From positions 1,054,001 to 1,118,000 of the forward strand of contig NW_002476512.1 in the NCBI RefSeq assembly GCF_000189635.1: a stretch of DNA of 64,000 bases, in the 5' to 3' direction. Numbering within the stretch: position 1 is the first letter of the stretch; every line of letters begins with the position of its first letter. The notes beneath the pieces are model-generated. The model was not told the DNA's origin. It did not search any database and was given only the letters and a program-made list of their open reading frames with translations. A program made the translations under genes and the position numbers. Shown piece after piece: positions 35,908 through 49,900 of this stretch. Source of the stretch: Tetrahymena thermophila SB210 (Eukaryota > Ciliophora > Oligohymenophorea > Hymenostomatida > Tetrahymenidae).

Positions 35908-38900
35908 TCACAACAAAGAATCATCTATTTCATCAAGAGAATTAATTGGAAAGTAATATTAATTTGTAAATAGATTTTATTATTAATTAGAGGAAGTACT
36001 CCTTTTTTTTGTTAGCTTTTAAGGGTTTTATTCAGAATATTATTAATTAGAACAAGATTAAAATGATGCCTAAGTAGGTTAGAAAAAGTTATTAGAACTA
36101 ATGTTTAATTTTTCTTACTATCCAGATTTATTAGGATCATCTCTTGAAGTTTACAAATTGCTTTATGATATTATTCTAAAAGTTGCTTTCGCATCTGGTA
36201 CTAGAGGAGTTAATTTTACTTATTATTTAATTACGAATTATTTTTCTTTTTTCTACTTTTGTTCGCCTCTTTTAGCCAATTAAATATTTTCATACTTTGT
36301 TTTCATTTATTCTAACAAACTTGATAGCTTATAGCTAAGATTTAGATTCTTTCTTTCCTAATCTGTATAGTCTTCGGGATTCTCACCGACTGGCACCATG
36401 CTCTTTTTTTCTGCCAAACGAGCTAAGCATTCTAAAAATTCAACGAAATTCATTTGTATGTATTTATCACAACTTAGCTCATTCTCCTAAGTCATCATAG
36501 CTAAATTAAAGGAAAGTAAAACATCTCTTTCAGTTAAAAAATCATCTAGCAGATCATATTGCTTAATCATTTCTTACAGTTCATATACATTCATTGTTTT
36601 GTAGTTTAAAAAGTATCTCTTTTCTACTTTCTTTGAGTCTGCAATGCTTTCCCACAAAATTTTTATAAATCCTAAGTACTATTTCAAAACATTATCGCAT
36701 TCCTCATTCCAATATCTATTTTATTTATTAAATATTTAAATTTAATAGCTTTATTTATCAAATTATTTTTTAAATACCTTGTGTCTCTCCATTCTTGTGG
36801 ATCTCCTACTTCTAAAAATTTCTCTATTAGTAGAGGGTCATCTAGGAATAAATTTAAGGAATCTTATGATGTACTAGCATAGTTATTTCTATAATACTTA
36901 TCTAATGCTAATCTTGCTATTGCTTCCATAAATTAGTGTCTAACTATTTGTTTGTCAGGATTACGGTGCTAATGGTCAGCATTCTTCTCAAGACTAGCAT
37001 TAGTAGTAATAAAGCAAATATCTCCGTCACTTATTTTTAGAAGTTTACCATCAGCCACCTTGCATTTGAGTAACAAATTTGAAAATTAGTTTTGAGCTAT
37101 ACCTGGAACGTCACCAACCATCGAAACTGAAGAGAAAAATTTATAGCAATTTTTGATCATTCTATACTTTTTTCTTAAAATTTGTTTGCATAAAAGAGCG
37201 TCTCCCGACTGGCTAAGCACTCTTTCACATCTACTATTATTCCAATCAAATTCAAAGCATTTATTAAGTAAATCTTCTGAATCCCTAATATATGTTCTGA
37301 AAAGAGATATCTCAAAGCACCATTTATCTGTTTTAGTTATTTAGAAGAATGTCTCAGGCTCCCTAGGTAAACACTTAATATGAGGTTCTGATTCGTGCTT
37401 CTAAAATATTCTTTATTCCATTTTAGTTTCTAAGCAATTTATAAAGCTTGGCTATATATACTCGACAATAGTGCTATCTAAATATTACAATTAGAAAAAG
37501 CTCTTAGCAGAATCTCTAGTGCAAGCTTAAAATTTCCATGTTGGAGTAAAATAATCAACAGGTTTCTATTTTTCTTAAGTTTCCTTCACTGACTCAGAGT
37601 AGAATTTTAACTCTATCTCGCTATTCTATTTAAAAGCTGTGTAAGGATAGTGCTTAGAATAGTATATTATTGGTTAAGTTGGGTCACTAAAAAAGAAATA
37701 AATTTTTCTGTTAGGTGGACACATGCGGTATAACACAAACTTTTCTGGGTCCTCTGGATCAGGAGTCATGTAGTGTGGTCTGTAATTCTCAAAGTCAAGA
37801 TGTAAAAAGACAGGATTTCCTAAAAAACTATCACTGCATCCAGCTTTAATTTCGAATTTGACTTCTTACCACCCATCACAAATCCAGCAGTTATCTATAA
37901 AGCTGCAATTGTAATTTTACAGTCTGAATGTTAATAAAAATAAAAATAATTAATAATTTACACTTAATAAAAAAAATATTTTATACTTGTTTTAACCTAA
38001 GCATTTTAATCCTTTTATTCTTCTCTTCTCAATCATTCCTTGATGAATCTTTTCATCCTAGGCTTGGTTTCTATTGAATTTAAGGAATCCTCTTGAATCA
38101 AAAACACCCTATCCCAAATTACCCTCAAAATGAATACCAAAAAGATTTCTATTATTTTCTTATAAAAATTAAGCGATATCTTGGGACTCATCATTTTAAA
38201 ACATGTTAAATGATAAATCCAAATGTCTCATAGATGATCCTTAGATGCTGCAATTCTTTACTATTTACAATCCACATCTCAATTTTTTTAAAGCTCCCAA
38301 TCCATTATGACTGAGATCCAAAACCTATTTAAATTAAAATATGAATTTATTTAGAATAATGACGACAATCAATCCATAGTGTATATTAATTTTCTATTAA
38401 ATGTAAGAAACAAAAGTTGATTATTAAAATAATAAAAAACAAAACTTCTTTAAATATTAAATTAATTAATTATATTTGTAAGTAAGTAAATTTATGTTTT
38501 GTATTTTATTTTGAATGTCTTTCCTAAAATAGATAGATAGATCTCAAATCTAAAACTAAATTAATTATTTAATTTAAAAAATATTTACAGTAAGCGTTAT
38601 GTTATCTTCAAGTCCTTCAGCAATAGCAAGACCACCTTGTGAAGAGATTTTGTTCCAATGGAGATAGAGTTCTTGTAGATAAGAACTGTTTTTTAGAAGT
38701 TGCCTTATAATGTCTCCTGAGCCGTCAGTTAATTTGTTGTGAGATAAGTTAAGTGAATAAATTGATCTATTTTGAATGAGGGCATCCACCATTTAAGAAA
38801 AACCAAAGTCTGAAATGTTATTGTTTTCTAAATTTAAGATTCTTAATCTTCTGAAAATGGTTGTATTTAGTAGAGGATTAACTCCAAGAGCACAATTAGC

Positions 38901-40223
38901 TCCAAGGTTATTTTATTCTAAGTTTATTTTCTCTATACTATCAGGGAGATTTCTTGTAATAATTTTCAAAGACTCTCCTGTTAAATTGTTACTTGCTAAA
39001 TTAATGCTGTAAAGTGTTTACATTTCATCGTGCCTCATGGCGGATGAAATCATCTCATGATATCTTGATGAAATATTCTAGTTCGATAGATCTAATTTAT
39101 GTTTTTAATCTGGTTTTGGGAATGTGAACTAATGCTAAGAATCCTTAACTATTCCTAATTTACGAGGTAAAATGTTCTTGCCAATAGTTTGCTCTAACAA
39201 GGCAACATTTAAGCTATTCTCTGCATTGAAATGATCATTAACCTAAACTATTCTCTCAAGTTATTTATAATTTTTGTTAAATTTTAATAAAGGATTGTCA
39301 TTCAATGCTTCATCTCCATATAACCTGTTATCATTGAAATTAAATATACTCTTCTTGGGATTTATAAATTATTCATATTGTTTTGGGGTTGGAGAAATAG
39401 GGGACATTAATTATAAAATATTAGGTGATTTCTCTGAGCTTTATAAATCCTCCTTAATAATCTCTAAAACAATATCTTACTAATGTCTACAGCTTCCAGG
39501 ATATTTAATATCACTTAAGGCATTTTATTATAATTTTGGTTAGTTATTATTTAGATTAATCTTTAAATCCAATCCTACTTTAGCTTGCTTTTTAACATCT
39601 CTAATTTACTGCATCTTACAAGGACTTTCGTCATAGACTACTTCTTCCTTGTGTGAGACATTTAAAAATAAATCTGAAACGTTGCTTTTGATTTCTGTTT
39701 TACAAGCATCCTGCTTTGCTTAAATTTTTTGTGATTTTGGAACTGCTAAATTTTATTTACTAAAAAAATGGCTTACAGTATTCGAAGGAATTTGTAGCGT
39801 TTACTTTCCTTATTAGCTCTATTTTTATTTCTATTGTAAAACAGTTGCTAAGCTATCTTTCGAAATCATTCTTGGTGAGTCATTTATAAATCTGCTCGGT
39901 GAAGCATGAATGTTTTTAGTAGATGAAGAATTAAATTTAGCTGAAACTGAATTACTTCTATTAGAAGTAATTGCACTAATTGTATTAGTAAAACTACCAC
40001 GTTTTTCATTTTTTGCAGGGCCTTCTTGAGGTTTACTAACTATGACTTTAAATTTATTAAGTGTTTTTGGTGTATTTTATAAAGATGAAGCTATATTTTT
40101 ATGTTAAAAAAATTAAGGTCTATTTAAGGTCTATGTGAATATCTATTTTTAAGAAGACTTAGGATCAATATTTGGAAGAAAGCTATTGTTCTCCTAAAGA
40201 TTAGACTTTGATGTAGAGCTCAT
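35908..40223 (-). CDS. LRR / CWICDGW-module / EF-hand-like protein, paralogue F
   Basis: ATG at 40223, TGA at 35908. Exons are 38589-40223, 37987-38324, 36778-37923 and 35908-36715, with introns of 264, 63 and 62 bp; coding 3,927 nt, 1,308 aa. This is the longest copy. The extra length is in the disordered Ser/Lys/Gln-rich N-terminus (~1-380) and in a ~130-residue Gln/Asn/Ser-rich tail after an LTPLVP motif. LRRs include LRILNLENNNISDFGF and LQELYLHWNKISSQGG. The central module has CWICDGWQEVKFEI, LDFENYRPHYMTPDPEDP and RMCPPNRKIYFFFSDP. The C-terminal region carries the third intron at the same place as in E. For intron 2 an alternative in-frame acceptor exists 27 bp downstream (CAATTGCAG); the upstream one was chosen because it gives the same spacer length as in E. 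It is the first gene of the array in transcriptional order. Confidence 0.85.
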
Positions 40224-42349
40224 ATAAATGGTAGTAGCTAAATAATTGATTTTTTTAAGTTTTTGTTAATTTAAATAAGAAAATATTGATTATTAAATAT
40301 ATGAATCAAGTTTGCAAATAAATATAAGTAAGTAGTAATATTACATAAAACGAATTGGAAATATACTTAATAGTGTTAAATGATCTTTATCTCTTAATAG
40401 ACTTAAATTTAATAAATGGATGGATATTAAATTCTAACAAGATCAGATAAGTAAAAATTATTTATACTTTTTAAAAGTTATCAAAAAACTGGTTTGATAA
40501 ATCATAATAAAGTAAAGTTTTATAAAATTTTCATTACTCTCAATGAAAAAGCTTTGGCTTGCTTTTCGTTATATATTACATATACAATCTAAAATATCTT
40601 AAGATTATTCTTATTCATGGTAATAACGCAATGAGCATCATACAAATTTATTAATTTGGCGTTAATACTCTATTTTGAATATTTATTAGCATAAATTGTT
40701 TTTCTTCTATCTTATATTTTTCATTTTAAACTGTAAAAAAAGCTACCATTAAAGTAGAAAAATGAATTCATGCATAGCTTGAACCTCTAGTCATGTAAAT
40801 ATGTTTAAATACTTTTATGAATATTTTAAATATACTTTTGACTAATCTTTCTCTCATCAGAATATAGAAAAAAATTTAATTTTTTGCTAAAATAAATAAA
40901 GTATTAAGATTAAATTTTGAAGCTATGACCATTAACAAGTAAATTAATTCTTTGATTAAAATAAACATTTTTTTAGTTCAGTCTAGTTTTTTAAGATGTG
41001 ATGATTTTTTCTTTGACATCATAGTAATTTATTTAAAATAATTTACTACTTAGACAAAGAAAGCTATTAATTTATTACAAAAAGTGACAATAATTAAAAT
41101 TTGATTATTTTTAAGCATGCATTCTTTCAAATTAGTTTCTGTAAGTGTTAAATTAATTTAATTATTTCTTTATTGAAAAATGTTAGTTCTAGCAAATTGA
41201 AAAATAAAAAAATTTAATATAGAAACAAATTTTCTAAAATCATAAGTGCAAAAGGCGATATCTGCAACCATTAATTGAAAAAGGGGTTGATAAATAAATT
41301 TTGCAAAATATTATCAAATAAAAATTACTTGAAAAATTAATAAAATTTTAATTATTAATAATTTAATATTGTTGTATTTTATTTAATCTTGCTCCTTTTT
41401 TCTTTTTTGAAACTTTTCATTAAATGTAAACAATCAATTATAATTCTTTATTCATTTTATATATTTATGAACTTTTTTAACATGTTAATTAAGGAAAATT
41501 TTTTAATTAAGCTTTAAGAGGATGAAATTGATAAGTGTATATTTAAAATAGGATAAGTTTTAATTTACTCAATTTACTTCCAAGTTTAAATATAAAAATT
41601 TAATCTATTGTTTAATATTGTTTAACTAATAACTGTATATTAAAATAATTTCATTATATTTAAAATAAACTGAATCAACATTACATTAAAAGATTTACAA
41701 CTAAATTTTATTTTTTCCTTTACATTTTAATTGTTTTTATTAAAAGAATTTATTTACCCAATAATCAGCTTTGATTCCTATAATTCTTTCTTTAAATATT
41801 CTTTATATTTTTATTAAACTAATTTTCTTTGCTGATTATTAATTTGTATTATAAAAAATATAAAAATAAGAAAAATTCATATTACAGTATTTCCTCCAAA
41901 AAAACACCAAATCACCTTTTGAGGTAAAAAGTTTTTATGTCTTTTTATAAGTAAAAAAATATGTTTAAAAAATGATTGATAATTTAATAAAATTGAGTTT
42001 TTACAATGTGTATTTATTGTAAATGACTCTATCTTAAAATTAAAATTTTATTAAATTTATCTTTTTGAATCAACTATAAAATTGCATTTTCGATTGAAAT
42101 ATAATTGATATAGATGAAAGAATTACAAAAGTACAATCACAAAATATATAATAAAATTTCTTTTATAAAAGGATCAAATTATAAATAAATAAATAAGGAT
42201 ATTGAATCCCACAAGGTTTTAAGATAAATTTAGATTAGCATCAAATTGGCAAAATCCAATCAAAGATATCAGAAATCAAATAAAAATCCTTTAAATAATC
42301 TCATGAACGGCTTAATACAGATAATTATTAATTACCCACAACAAAATTA
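40224..42349. other. AT-rich spacer
   Basis: This is the divergent upstream region between paralogue F (-) and the secreted-protein gene (+). I see A/T runs and no supported gene or RNA. Confidence 0.5.
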
Positions 42350-43372
42350 TTGGAAAATCAAATGAATAAAAAATTAGTAAGTATTATTTTACTTTTTTCT
42401 CTAGGAGGTTTAGTACTTCTTAATAAGTTAAGCTCAAAAAATTTAAAATCCAATTTTAAATCATCTGATGAGTTAGTAATGAAATCTATTGGTGTTCCTG
42501 AAAGAGTTTATTCAGTGCATAATTATGTATATTAAGATAAGTACCTGAATGCTAAGTTACAAAGTGGTGTATCTGACTGGATTCTTCAATCCTCTAATAT
42601 GCTTATATTAGAATACTTAAACCCTGAATCTGTAATCAAGGGAGAAGATATTCCTTAATAAATATTAGAAACTATGGAGATCGTAAAAGAAAAATAGGAC
42701 TACTATGTCATGCTCTCAGTTGGTGGATTTGTCAGCAGCCCTTAATTCAGAATGATTGACTGTGAACTTCTTGCTAAAAATTTAGCTAAAATTGCAATAA
42801 AGTATAATGTTGGTATAGAGATTAGTATAAATTAAGGAGATGATTCATAATATGCCTAAAACATAGAAAGACTTATTAAGGAATATAGAAAGATAATCCC
42901 TTATGGTACCACTAAAATGAGCTAAGTATTGACTGCAGTCACTTTTAAGAAAAGTACATTCGTTTAAAATTCTTTAATCTAGTTAAAAGATAGTCTTAAT
43001 TGGATTACTTTAGAGCCTGAGTTTGATTAAGAAGATTATGCTAATAGAGCTAATAACTATTGGGACAATATTGATGAATAAATTGTAGACAATTAAACAT
43101 CTAAAATAGTTGTTGGAAACTTTGTAAAAGCTTCTTGCTCAAACTAAACTGATGTTGACATAGCCTTAAACTACAAATTTAAAGGAAATTACAGTACAAA
43201 AGGTGTTTCTTTCTTTTTTGCTATTTCACCTAAAACATGTTAGCTTTATGGAAAGATTGCTTATTGTGGACTCTACATGTACAGTTATATGACATCAGGA
43301 GATGGCTCTTACAGTAATCCCTAATGCGATGCTATAAATTAAGCATTTTATTTAAGCAATGACTAACATTGA
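42350..43372 (+). CDS. secreted protein, possible degenerate GH18-like (chitinase-fold) domain
   Basis: Single exon, 340 aa, ATG 42350 to TGA 43372, with many in-frame TAA/TAG as Gln. A second Met at 42362 (residue 5) directly precedes the signal-like stretch KKLVSIILLFSLGGLVLL, so either could be the start. The first ~25 residues are a signal peptide or signal anchor. In the mature part, YYVMLSVGGF resembles the SxGG strand of GH18 chitinase-type barrels. The later NVGIEISIN falls where GH18 enzymes have DxxDxDxE, so the acidic catalytic residues are absent. Further barrel-like strands are WITLEPEFD, SKIVVGNF and GVSFFFAISP. Several Cys (CELL, ASCSN, KTCQLYGKIAYC, NPQC) suggest disulfides. 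The fold assignment is an inference from motif spacing. An inactive lectin-like or unrelated secreted protein is equally possible. Confidence 0.7.
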
Positions 43373-46300
43373 AACCTAAATAAATTTATCTTTGCTTATT
43401 AAATAATAATTTTATATAAAAATAATTTAAAATGCTTGTTTTTTTGATGTAAATTTTTATTTTCAGATAAAAAAATTTTTAATTTAAAATTTTAACTTTT
43501 TATTAATCAAAGAATAAATTTTATATTTTTTAGCATAAAACCATGCTTATATTTTTAAAAAGATTCAAATTTATTGATATTATTTTATTTAAATTTAGAA
43601 AAAGTAACTAATAAATAACTAAAATTACTTTAACTTTAAGTAATAAATATTTTGAGCGAGCAATTAAATTTTAACTTTTTCATACATAACAGAGTAAATA
43701 TTTATTTTACATTAAAAAATTGATTGTTCAATAAATTTAATCTTTCTATGTGTGTTTTAAATTTCACAAAATTCTTTATATATTTTAAGTTTTAAGAAAA
43801 ATAATTTTAAAGTATTATTTTTTTACTAAGCAAGATTGTTTATTTTCTTAATTAGGATTATACTAATAAACTTTAAACTATTGAAAAATTTTAACTTTTT
43901 GATTTTATCTTTTTTAGCCAATTTAATCTACGTTTTTTTAAGTATACTTTTAATCCTTTAGAAAAAAATACTTTAAAAATAAAATTTTAATTTTATCACT
44001 CTTTTAAGAACTAATGGCTTTTTTATATATTTATAATTATACTAAAAACAAATTTATTGTTGAATATTTTATTTTTTTTTCTATTACTTGTTTAAAAAAA
44101 TTAACCTGCTTTTAAAAATATGAAATATATTTTAAATCTTTCATAAAAATAAAAGAATATTTTTCAATTAAATTTTAATTATTCATTTATTACATAAAGA
44201 AAGAAGTGCTATCTTCTTTTATTAAATTATGAGTACTGTTAAATGAAAAAATTGTTGGCTATTAAATATTTTTTATTTTTTTATTTTAAAAAGTTTAATA
44301 AGAAATAATTAAGCAAATGATTAAAACCTATCAACAGAATCAACCCTCTGATTAATATTTTTTTATAAAGCTATTTTCTGATTATCTGTATTATTATAAA
44401 TTGAAGATTTAAAAAAGTAAATATTAATATGATAAATAAATTAATATTCGTTAAGTCAAATAATATTTTTTTAAAATTAAAAATAGTAAACAAACTTTTG
44501 TTAATTATTTAAATGAGAGAATTTAATAATGAATGAACAAGGAGATAAATAAGTTTGTTTATCTTTTAAAGAGTGATTACAAAAGTTATTTGTATTTGTA
44601 ATAGGATTATTTAAAAGAATTAGTAATATTACATATGGCCTTAATTGAAATACTTAAAAAGAAAAAGACAAAGAGCAATCAATTTTTAATTATAAAAACA
44701 TAAAATTTTTAAATTATTTTTTATTAAGTGGAATAATTCTGATAACTAATTAATAATAATAATTACAAAGATTTAAATATTAAAAATACATTCCTTAGTT
44801 AGTAATATAAGAATATAACTGATATTTTATTAATTGCTTTAACAGGTAGTTACGTTAATTAATTAATTAATAAGTTTAAAAATGAAACTTAAATAATATG
44901 AAGTATCCACATAGAATAGTAACTTATTAAAGAAAATAGAAAAAAGTAGCTGGAATAATATAATCTAAAACAGAGAGTGTTATAATTAGTAAATATCGAT
45001 TTAAAAAGAGATATAAATTTATAAAATAGATTGAGATATAAATTATTTGGGGATAGATAAATAGAATCTAGTTAATTTAAAATAATCACTTAATCTGATT
45101 TCAATTATTTAGAAAATTTACTAATTCTTAATCTTTGTTAGTTTGTTTCGTAGAATATTAAAAGTAGAAACAAAATCTATATTCTATTATTCTAGAAAAA
45201 TGGAAATTCTTTCTTATTATAACATTTATTTACAACAGATAAACATATTTTTTTTAATTTTATTTTACTCTGTGTATTCCTAGTCTTACTTTGTCAATTC
45301 CTACTTAGCAAACTCAATAGCATAACAAATTCTAATATAATTAGTATAGAGAAAAGCTCGTTTTGCTTTGAATTTGAAAAACAAAAGGGAGGGAGTTAAG
45401 AAAGTTAAGAGAAGTTTTAAAAGTAACAAAAATTCTTGAAATAAATGTTTTAGTTCAAGTTTAACAAATAAATGAAAAAAAATTCGAATAATACAAGAGA
45501 TATTTCAATAAATGGCTTGTTATATTTTGGAACATTCCCAAAAGCCATCATTTATTTTCTTTTGTATTAGTTGAAATCTTCAAGCCTCATTTATAAATTT
45601 CAAAAAATTTACTTATAAATATTGAAAAGAAATAAAACTATTCACATTTAAATAGCAGCCAAATAAATTGACTTTTTAAAGCATAAATTTAACCATGAAA
45701 CTTGAATTTTTTTGATAAAATTTCAAAGGAAATTTCTTCAAATTAACTTTTCGCTACTAAGAATGAATTTTTTTTAACTTTTATGTTTTGTTTGTGCACC
45801 ATGTAGTGGTTTTTTAGTTTTTTTCAACAAATTTTAGTGGGCTTTATATTTTAGTAATGATGAAATTTTACTTGCAATAAGTTGAATCAAAAATAAATTG
45901 GTTTTAAATTATATTTTATCTAGCTATCTCCTAGGGACATATAGAAAAGAGGATTTTCGTTTCTAATAAATTTTTTGTCAGAATTTACACATGAAAAATT
46001 GGAATTAACCAATCATTTTATAAAATTTATAGAAAAATTGTTTCGCTATTTGAATGAAAGCTAGATTTTATGAGGAAGCAATTTTAGTGTTGATATATTG
46101 ATAGAGTAAGAATAATTGTCAAATCAAAAATTTAAAGATGAAGACTAAATTTTCTTATTTTTAAAAAAAGATATTGAAAATATTAGCGGTAATAACTCTT
46201 TTTTAGAAGAAAAATAATCAATTAAAATCCAATCAATATAGGGTTTGAATGAAGAGCACATAAAACAAAAGTATAAAAAGAAGGAAAATGACAAGCAAAT

Positions 46301-46975
46301 AGAAGCGAAAAAATATTTATTTAGTAGATCACAGTGCTTATTAAGTTATTTTCAGTAAAAAAAAGAAAAGAAGACAATTAGTTCACTTTGATAATTATTG
46401 AATTATAAAGAAATAGATGATATTAAAAGTTAGCTTGATTAATAAATACATGCAAGCATACATTCATACATATATTTATTGATAAGTTGATTAATTGATT
46501 AAATAATTGGTAAACAAGAAAGAAACAAATATCTAAAATCAAAAAAGAAACAAAACAAACAAACACATATTTATTATAACAAAATAATTATTTAAAAATA
46601 AGAAAAAAAAGTAAGGTAGCAAAGTAGATTCACGCTAAAGCCATTCGAGCTAGTCTGCTATTTATAAATTTTATTAGGGTTCAAACAGCTATTATTTCAA
46701 TTCAAATACAAACTTAAAATATTCTTCTAATAGCAAATACCAAATTTTTCTCTCTACAAATTTTGTATATAAATTTCTGCATACAAGATTATTTAGACTT
46801 CTATACAAAAATCACTAGTCTTTAAGAGGAAAGGAGAAGCAGCAATACACTACAAAAATTAAAAAAAGCAAGCTTAGCGCATAAGACATTGAGCATTGTT
46901 TGAAGGGAAAAATATCTTTAAAAATTAAATATCTTTAGTAAAAGTATCTGCAAATATATTTATAGTTAATATTAA
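43373..46975. other. long AT-rich spacer
   Basis: About 3.6 kb without a supported gene. Several frames stay open for 50-115 codons in the ciliate code (e.g. 45864-46391, interrupted by a TGA at about 46069) but lack a good start or a recognisable product. They could be decayed gene fragments. CATA repeats occur near 46451-46475. The last ~350 bp are probably leader and promoter of the CXC gene. Confidence 0.5.
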
Positions 46976-49900
46976 ATGAACAGAGGGAGCTAAAATCATC
47001 ACCACCATCACCATAATCATCATTTATAGGATTAAAATGAATCTTAAGCTTAAAATAATAATAGCTTTTAAGATTACTTGCAAAACAGCGCTCATAATTT
47101 GTCATTCACAAATTTACACTAAAATACAAGCTTTGATATGGATCAGGAGAATAATCACAACCACAACCATATACCTGCTCACAACATGCCTCTTTCTCCA
47201 GCTCATAGAAGCACAAACTATATTCCTCAAAGCTTTTTATCCAAGTAATTTTTTCATAATTTATATATAAGCCATACAAGATCAATAAAGATATCTAATA
47301 GCATAAGGAAAAAGCAAACAAATTGAGTAGAATTTCCTTTAAACAAAGATTTCAAATATTAAAATAGAATAAAAAAGAATTCAGGCCATTTCTTGACATT
47401 TTAAATTACTCAAATTCAACACAACTATTTTAAATATTTTGCCATTTAGATCAGATAAATATTATATATACAATTTTGCAATAGTAGCGATTATTTTAAA
47501 AAAAGTCTTACTTACTTAAGAAATCAAATTTTAAAAATCTTATCTCCGAATCATTCATAAATTATTAAAAATATTTAAAAGACCCTTTGAAGATAACACT
47601 TATGACGATGTTGAATAAAGGTCTCAGCAATGGAAGCTGAATTGGACTTAGTAACACAACAGCAACAACAATCCTAATACTCCTATAGCTAGCAACACAG
47701 CTCAACTTTAAAATTTTGATATTGCTCCAGCTGGCGCTTAAAATTAATAGGCTAAAGACTCTTTATGGGATAGTAATTATATTGGTGATCACCATGCAAA
47801 TAATGCTTTAAATCCTGATTTAGAATTAGCATCTAGTGCTGTAATTAACAATTTCAGTGGAGTTTTGAATGATAATGCCTTATTTAATGATGCAAAAGAT
47901 ACTCCTATGCACAATCGTCATTCATACAGATAAAATAGTCTTCATGAAAATTTTGGTATGGACATGGAAGAAGATTTCCACCCTAGCCATAATAGATTTA
48001 ATCAAAACTAAATGGATATTGAAGCTTTCGATTAGAATGGAACTCCTAATTTATTTAAAAAGAATGCAGCAAATATTATTATGAATTATGATAATTATTA
48101 ATAATCTATTAAGGTCAGTGATATAGTAAAAACTCCTTATAAAAACTCCTCTTCTATAAATAATAACAATAACAACCACCTCATAGATTCAATAACTAAT
48201 AAAATACAACAAAGCAAACCTTTTAATTATTTATTTAACCACGCTGGCGATCACCTTAATAATGATTTTAGATTTAGTCCTATTAAATCAACAAAAAATA
48301 TCCCTTTTGTAACTCCAAGCTACTTCGCTGATAAATATGAATCAGGATACAATCATTTTGGTGATCTGGCTGCTGCATCTGATGACTTCCCATCTCCTAA
48401 GATGGAAGAGTTATAATAAGCTTAAAAATAAAATAATAATCAATCAGGAAATAGTAATCCTTAAAGCACAAATACTAATTAAAATAATACTGCTAATCCT
48501 TAGCAATCAGCTTAACCTTGTGTCTGTAATTGTAAAAAGACAAAATGTTTAAAGCTATATTGTGAATGCTTTGCTAAACTTGGATATTGTGGTGAAGGAT
48601 GTCATTGCCATGAATGCAAAAATAGACCTGAAAATGAAGATGAAAGGTAAAACGCTATACAGGAAGCTAAATCAAGAAATAATGACGCTTTCTAGCCAAA
48701 AACAGAATCGGAGCAAGAGAGAAAAAATAAAGCAAATAATGAACAGATGAAAAAGGGATGCAATTGCAGAAAAACTAAGTGCTTAAAGAAATATTGCGAA
48801 TGCTTTAATGCTGGTACATATTGCAACAATATGTGCAAGTGCGATAGTTGCGAAAATCATCCTAGAAATGCTGCTCTCATCCTTTAAAAGAAGAATGGTT
48901 CGTGCGGTCCTTAAATGGCTTCTAATATTATACAACACCACCCAACTGAAACTGTTCCTCCTGGTTTGGTAGTTTCACAATATAATTAGGGTGGCTATTT
49001 CTAAAATGCTTATGGCTAATTAAATCTTCATTAGCATGTTTAGTCACAGCACAGCAGAAACTAATAAGATTCTCATTACTTGCATCCAAGTTAATTATAT
49101 AAGTCAAACAAGCTATAAGGCAGAATCCTATTTGATGATAATAACGAAGAATCAGATCCAAATAATGTTTACAATAAGCAAAGCAAAGAAGTCAGTAGGT
49201 ATTTGCTTAATAAAATGAGAAAATAAAAGAAGCCTATAATAAAGAACAGAAGAGAAGGACTTGAAAACTCAGATGAAGAGATTGAGAACCAGTCATAAGA
49301 TTTGTCTTCTTAATAATCATTCACTCTCTTAAGAGCAAGCAAGCGTGCAAGTAACAACGATCAAAATATAATATCAAAGGATTTGGACATTTCTGATGAG
49401 GAGTATTAGTAGTAAAAGTAAATAGAGGATATGGAAAAAAAGCTCAAACAGATATAGTAGATGTAGCTTTTGCTATAGTAGTAGTAGTAGCTCCTTAAAT
49501 AAGAGTAAGAGAAAATCTTAAATTCTAACTAAAATATCAATAAAGACTAATAAGAGAATCATAAGTTAAACAATGGTTAAAGTTCTCCTCATTAAATCTT
49601 AGACAGCAAATTAAAGAAGTAGAAGGAAGAACTAGAATAATAATTCAATGCTAACGGCTGGATTAATAATGACTCATCTCAGCAAAGATTTATATCTCCT
49701 CCTTCAAGCAATTTTAATAATAAGGATGAAGATATAGACGAAGAGGAATGCTGTGGAGATAAAGACAAAGAGGAATAAGAGCAAGTAAAGGCACACTAAA
49801 TTCTCAATGGCATAAAGAAAAACAAAAAGAAGCATTTAAAGAAAAAAGAATAGCTCTCAGAAGAAAAAAAGCATCAATAAAAAGAGAAAGTGGTTGCATT

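Noticed and set aside
44590-45030. Several 40-60 codon frames broken by TGA
   Set aside because: Composition is Ile/Asn/Lys/Gln as expected from random AT-rich DNA, with no start or splice context.
45864-46391. Open ciliate-code stretches of ~70 and ~115 codons separated by TGA
   Set aside because: There is no start codon and no recognisable product. TGA is so rare in this composition that such lengths occur by chance. It could be a decayed gene but is not supportable.
47037-47270. Standard-code frame starting at ATG 47037
   Set aside because: It overlaps exon 1 of the CXC gene in another frame and runs into the intron. The frame from 46976 continues in phase into the CXC exon.
48928-49161. 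Minus-strand frame inside the CXC gene
   Set aside because: It is antisense to a continuous coding frame with recognisable CXC motifs, so it is a shadow.
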